From: Peptidiphaga gingivicola
Lineage (GTDB): Bacteria; Actinomycetota; Actinomycetes; Actinomycetales; Actinomycetaceae
Assembly: GCF_001652275.1 (NCBI RefSeq)
Contig: NZ_LVZK01000001.1
Coordinates: 620,001 to 684,000, forward strand
Direction: 5' to 3'
Length of the DNA stretch: 64,000 bases
The position numbers and the translations under genes are program-made. Positions 62,943 to 64,000 of this stretch are shown piece after piece. Every line of letters begins with the position of its first letter. Positions within the stretch are counted from its first letter, which is position 1. Under the pieces are notes generated by a model, which had not been told where the DNA came from, did no database searches, and worked only from the letters and a program-made list of their open reading frames with translations.

Positions 62943-63215
62943 GTGAACCCAATAAGCACGCGGCATCAAGGAGAGATAGCGGCTGAGGCCTTCGTGGATC
63001 TGGCGAGTCTGGAGGCTGCTGCTCAGCATTCCAAGGAGGCGTCGGGTTCCGGAGCTCTCGGGAAGGACCCGATGGACGCTGATTCGGGGTTCCAGCAGGT
63101 TACGCCGGAGGACTCCAAAACGAGGGTCACAGGGTATTCTGGCTATCTCGTCGACGGGAGCAAGGCGCAGGAACAGATTGCGAAGGTCATAGTCGCCAAG
63201 GGGTGGACGCTGTGA
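62943..63215 (+). pseudogene. Probable C-terminal remnant of a lipoprotein-type gene
   Basis: 90-residue frame from GTG 62943; in-frame stop TAG is at 62901 and there is no earlier start. It has no signal peptide. The end (DSGFQQVTPEDSKTRVTGYSGYLVDGSKAQEQIAKVIVAKGWTL) looks like a folded protein tail, and it overlaps the next lipoprotein gene by GTGA. I read it as the truncated end of a neighbouring lipoprotein paralogue, but a genuine small gene is possible. Confidence 0.45.
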
Positions 63216-63850
63216 AGGCGGGGCGTCGTATTCGTTTCGCTCTCCTGGCTGTTGTCCTCGGCCTCGCAGGATGTTCATCGGATGCTACGCCTTCGACGGA
63301 GCCGACAGCGGGGAAGAAGGCGGACCCCTTCGATTTCAATAGCCGCCCATACTACTACGGAAAGAAGCCCTTTAAAGATCGAGTCGATATCCGAACGGCA
63401 GATGCTGATCTGCGGGCTGCGCTAGGTCGCGTGCGCGGTCGAATTGACGCGGAGTTTGGCAAACAGGACTGGACCTGGATAAAGGAACCAGTCAATGTCT
63501 TTTACGGATGCGCTGACGGCAAGAATGAGGGAGGAGAATATAACAACGCTCAAGGTAAAACGTACGGTATTCCAATGGACAAGTTCTCTCGTATTCATAA
63601 GATCTTCAAGGAGGAGGTTGAACCTCTTGGTTTCACCACTGTCGTCGAGATTTCTGACAAAGGGGACAAGAGCTTCGACTATTACAACGAGGGCGACGGT
63701 GGCTACATCAATATGGGCATGACCCGCGAGGAAGTCTTCGGTATGTGGTACACGACCGGATGTCGGCCGGCTCCCGCGGGATCGACGCCTGATCCCGATA
63801 GGCGTTTGGATACCCCGACTCCAAGCGAGTCTGCTACAGCATCGCCCTGA
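63212..63850 (+). CDS. Lipoprotein, LppA-like, unknown role
   Basis: 212-residue lipoprotein. Signal peptide RFALLAVVLGLAGC with lipobox LAGC (Cys about residue 21). A short Thr/Pro linker precedes the mature domain, with PYYYGKKPFKDRVDIRTADADLRAAL, a central FYGCADG, and GDKSFDYYNEGDGGYINMGMT. The C-terminus is Pro/Ser/Thr-rich. It has the general look of mycobacterial LppA-type proteins; no function is known. GTG 63212 (overlapping the previous stop) is chosen over GTG 63203. The coding region is less GC-biased than its neighbours. Confidence 0.7.
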   Translation: MKAGRRIRFALLAVVLGLAGCSSDATPSTEPTAGKKADPFDFNSRPYYYGKKPFKDRVDIRTADADLRAALGRVRGRIDAEFGKQDWTWIKEPVNVFYGCADGKNEGGEYNNAQGKTYGIPMDKFSRIHKIFKEEVEPLGFTTVVEISDKGDKSFDYYNEGDGGYINMGMTREEVFGMWYTTGCRPAPAGSTPDPDRRLDTPTPSESATASP

Positions 63851-64000
63851 ACCGACAGAGTCCGTTGGTTCGATCACCCAAACCTGTCGTGCGTCTTATA
63901 GGGCTCACTTGAAGGTGCGAATTCTGCGGCGTGCGCTTGCGCGTGTGGGCTGTACGGATTGGGCTCGTGATCGGCGGTTCTTAGCGGATCGGCATGCCTG
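63851..64000. other. Window end, nothing identified
   Basis: No gene start or structural element can be supported in the last 150 bases. Confidence 0.4.

Overview
The window is high-GC DNA with dense, often overlapping genes, frequent GTG and TTG starts, and strong AAGGAGG-type ribosome binding sites. An LPXTG surface protein, lipoproteins, a DUF222/HNH nuclease, LppM and DUF6891 families, a siderophore-type ABC exporter/importer pair and a C1B aminopeptidase together suggest a Gram-positive actinobacterium. An Actinomycetaceae-like host-associated genus is my best guess. That is inferred from gene content only. I see no rRNA, tRNA, CRISPR array, IS element or prophage.

Layout. 1-5.2 kb: 3'-truncated hrpA, a DUF4287/SRPBCC protein, a YtxH-like protein and a TRIC-type cation channel. 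5.2-7.5 kb: tartronate semialdehyde reductase and glycerate kinase, the two steps from tartronate semialdehyde to phosphoglycerate. 7.8-10.8 kb: an iron-type ABC pair behind a promoter with a DtxR/IdeR-like box; the first subunit has lost about 190 residues, including Walker A, in frame. 10.8-14.3 kb: App1-like phosphatase, HNH protein, thiamine-binding protein. 14.4-21.2 kb: a sugar-acid island (KDPG-aldolase-like protein without its Schiff-base lysine, idonate-type dehydrogenase, GntP permease, FadR-type regulator behind five operator-like repeats, hexuronate/mannitol-type dehydrogenase).

22.8-28.6 kb is the most unusual part. A two-gene cassette is present twice on the minus strand: a small helical protein followed by a large protein with a WXG-like helical head, a Ser/Ala/Gly/Arg-rich body carrying three RGATTA motifs, and a nearly invariant acidic/aromatic tail. 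An AT-rich LppM-type lipoprotein gene and a five-copy 21-bp tandem repeat lie between the copies. I read this as a candidate type VII-like secreted or surface system with no family known to me.

29.2-33.8 kb: TetR regulator divergent from a zinc dehydrogenase, then a run of AT-rich, overlapping secreted/lipoprotein genes. 33.9-37.7 kb: MFS pump and NarL-type two-component system, joined by a duplicated start site that makes an 8-codon leader. 38-46.5 kb: pepC, gnd, pgm, a crcB pair, DUF2079 protein. 46.7-53.4 kb: two cell-wall surface proteins flanking a 925-residue flippase-like protein with a kinase-like middle. 53.7-56.5 kb: copA and copZ. 56.5-58.8 kb: a paralogous pair in which the small protein equals the two ends of the large one. 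58.9-63.9 kb: dedA, purB, fructosamine kinase and a lipoprotein preceded by a probable gene fragment.
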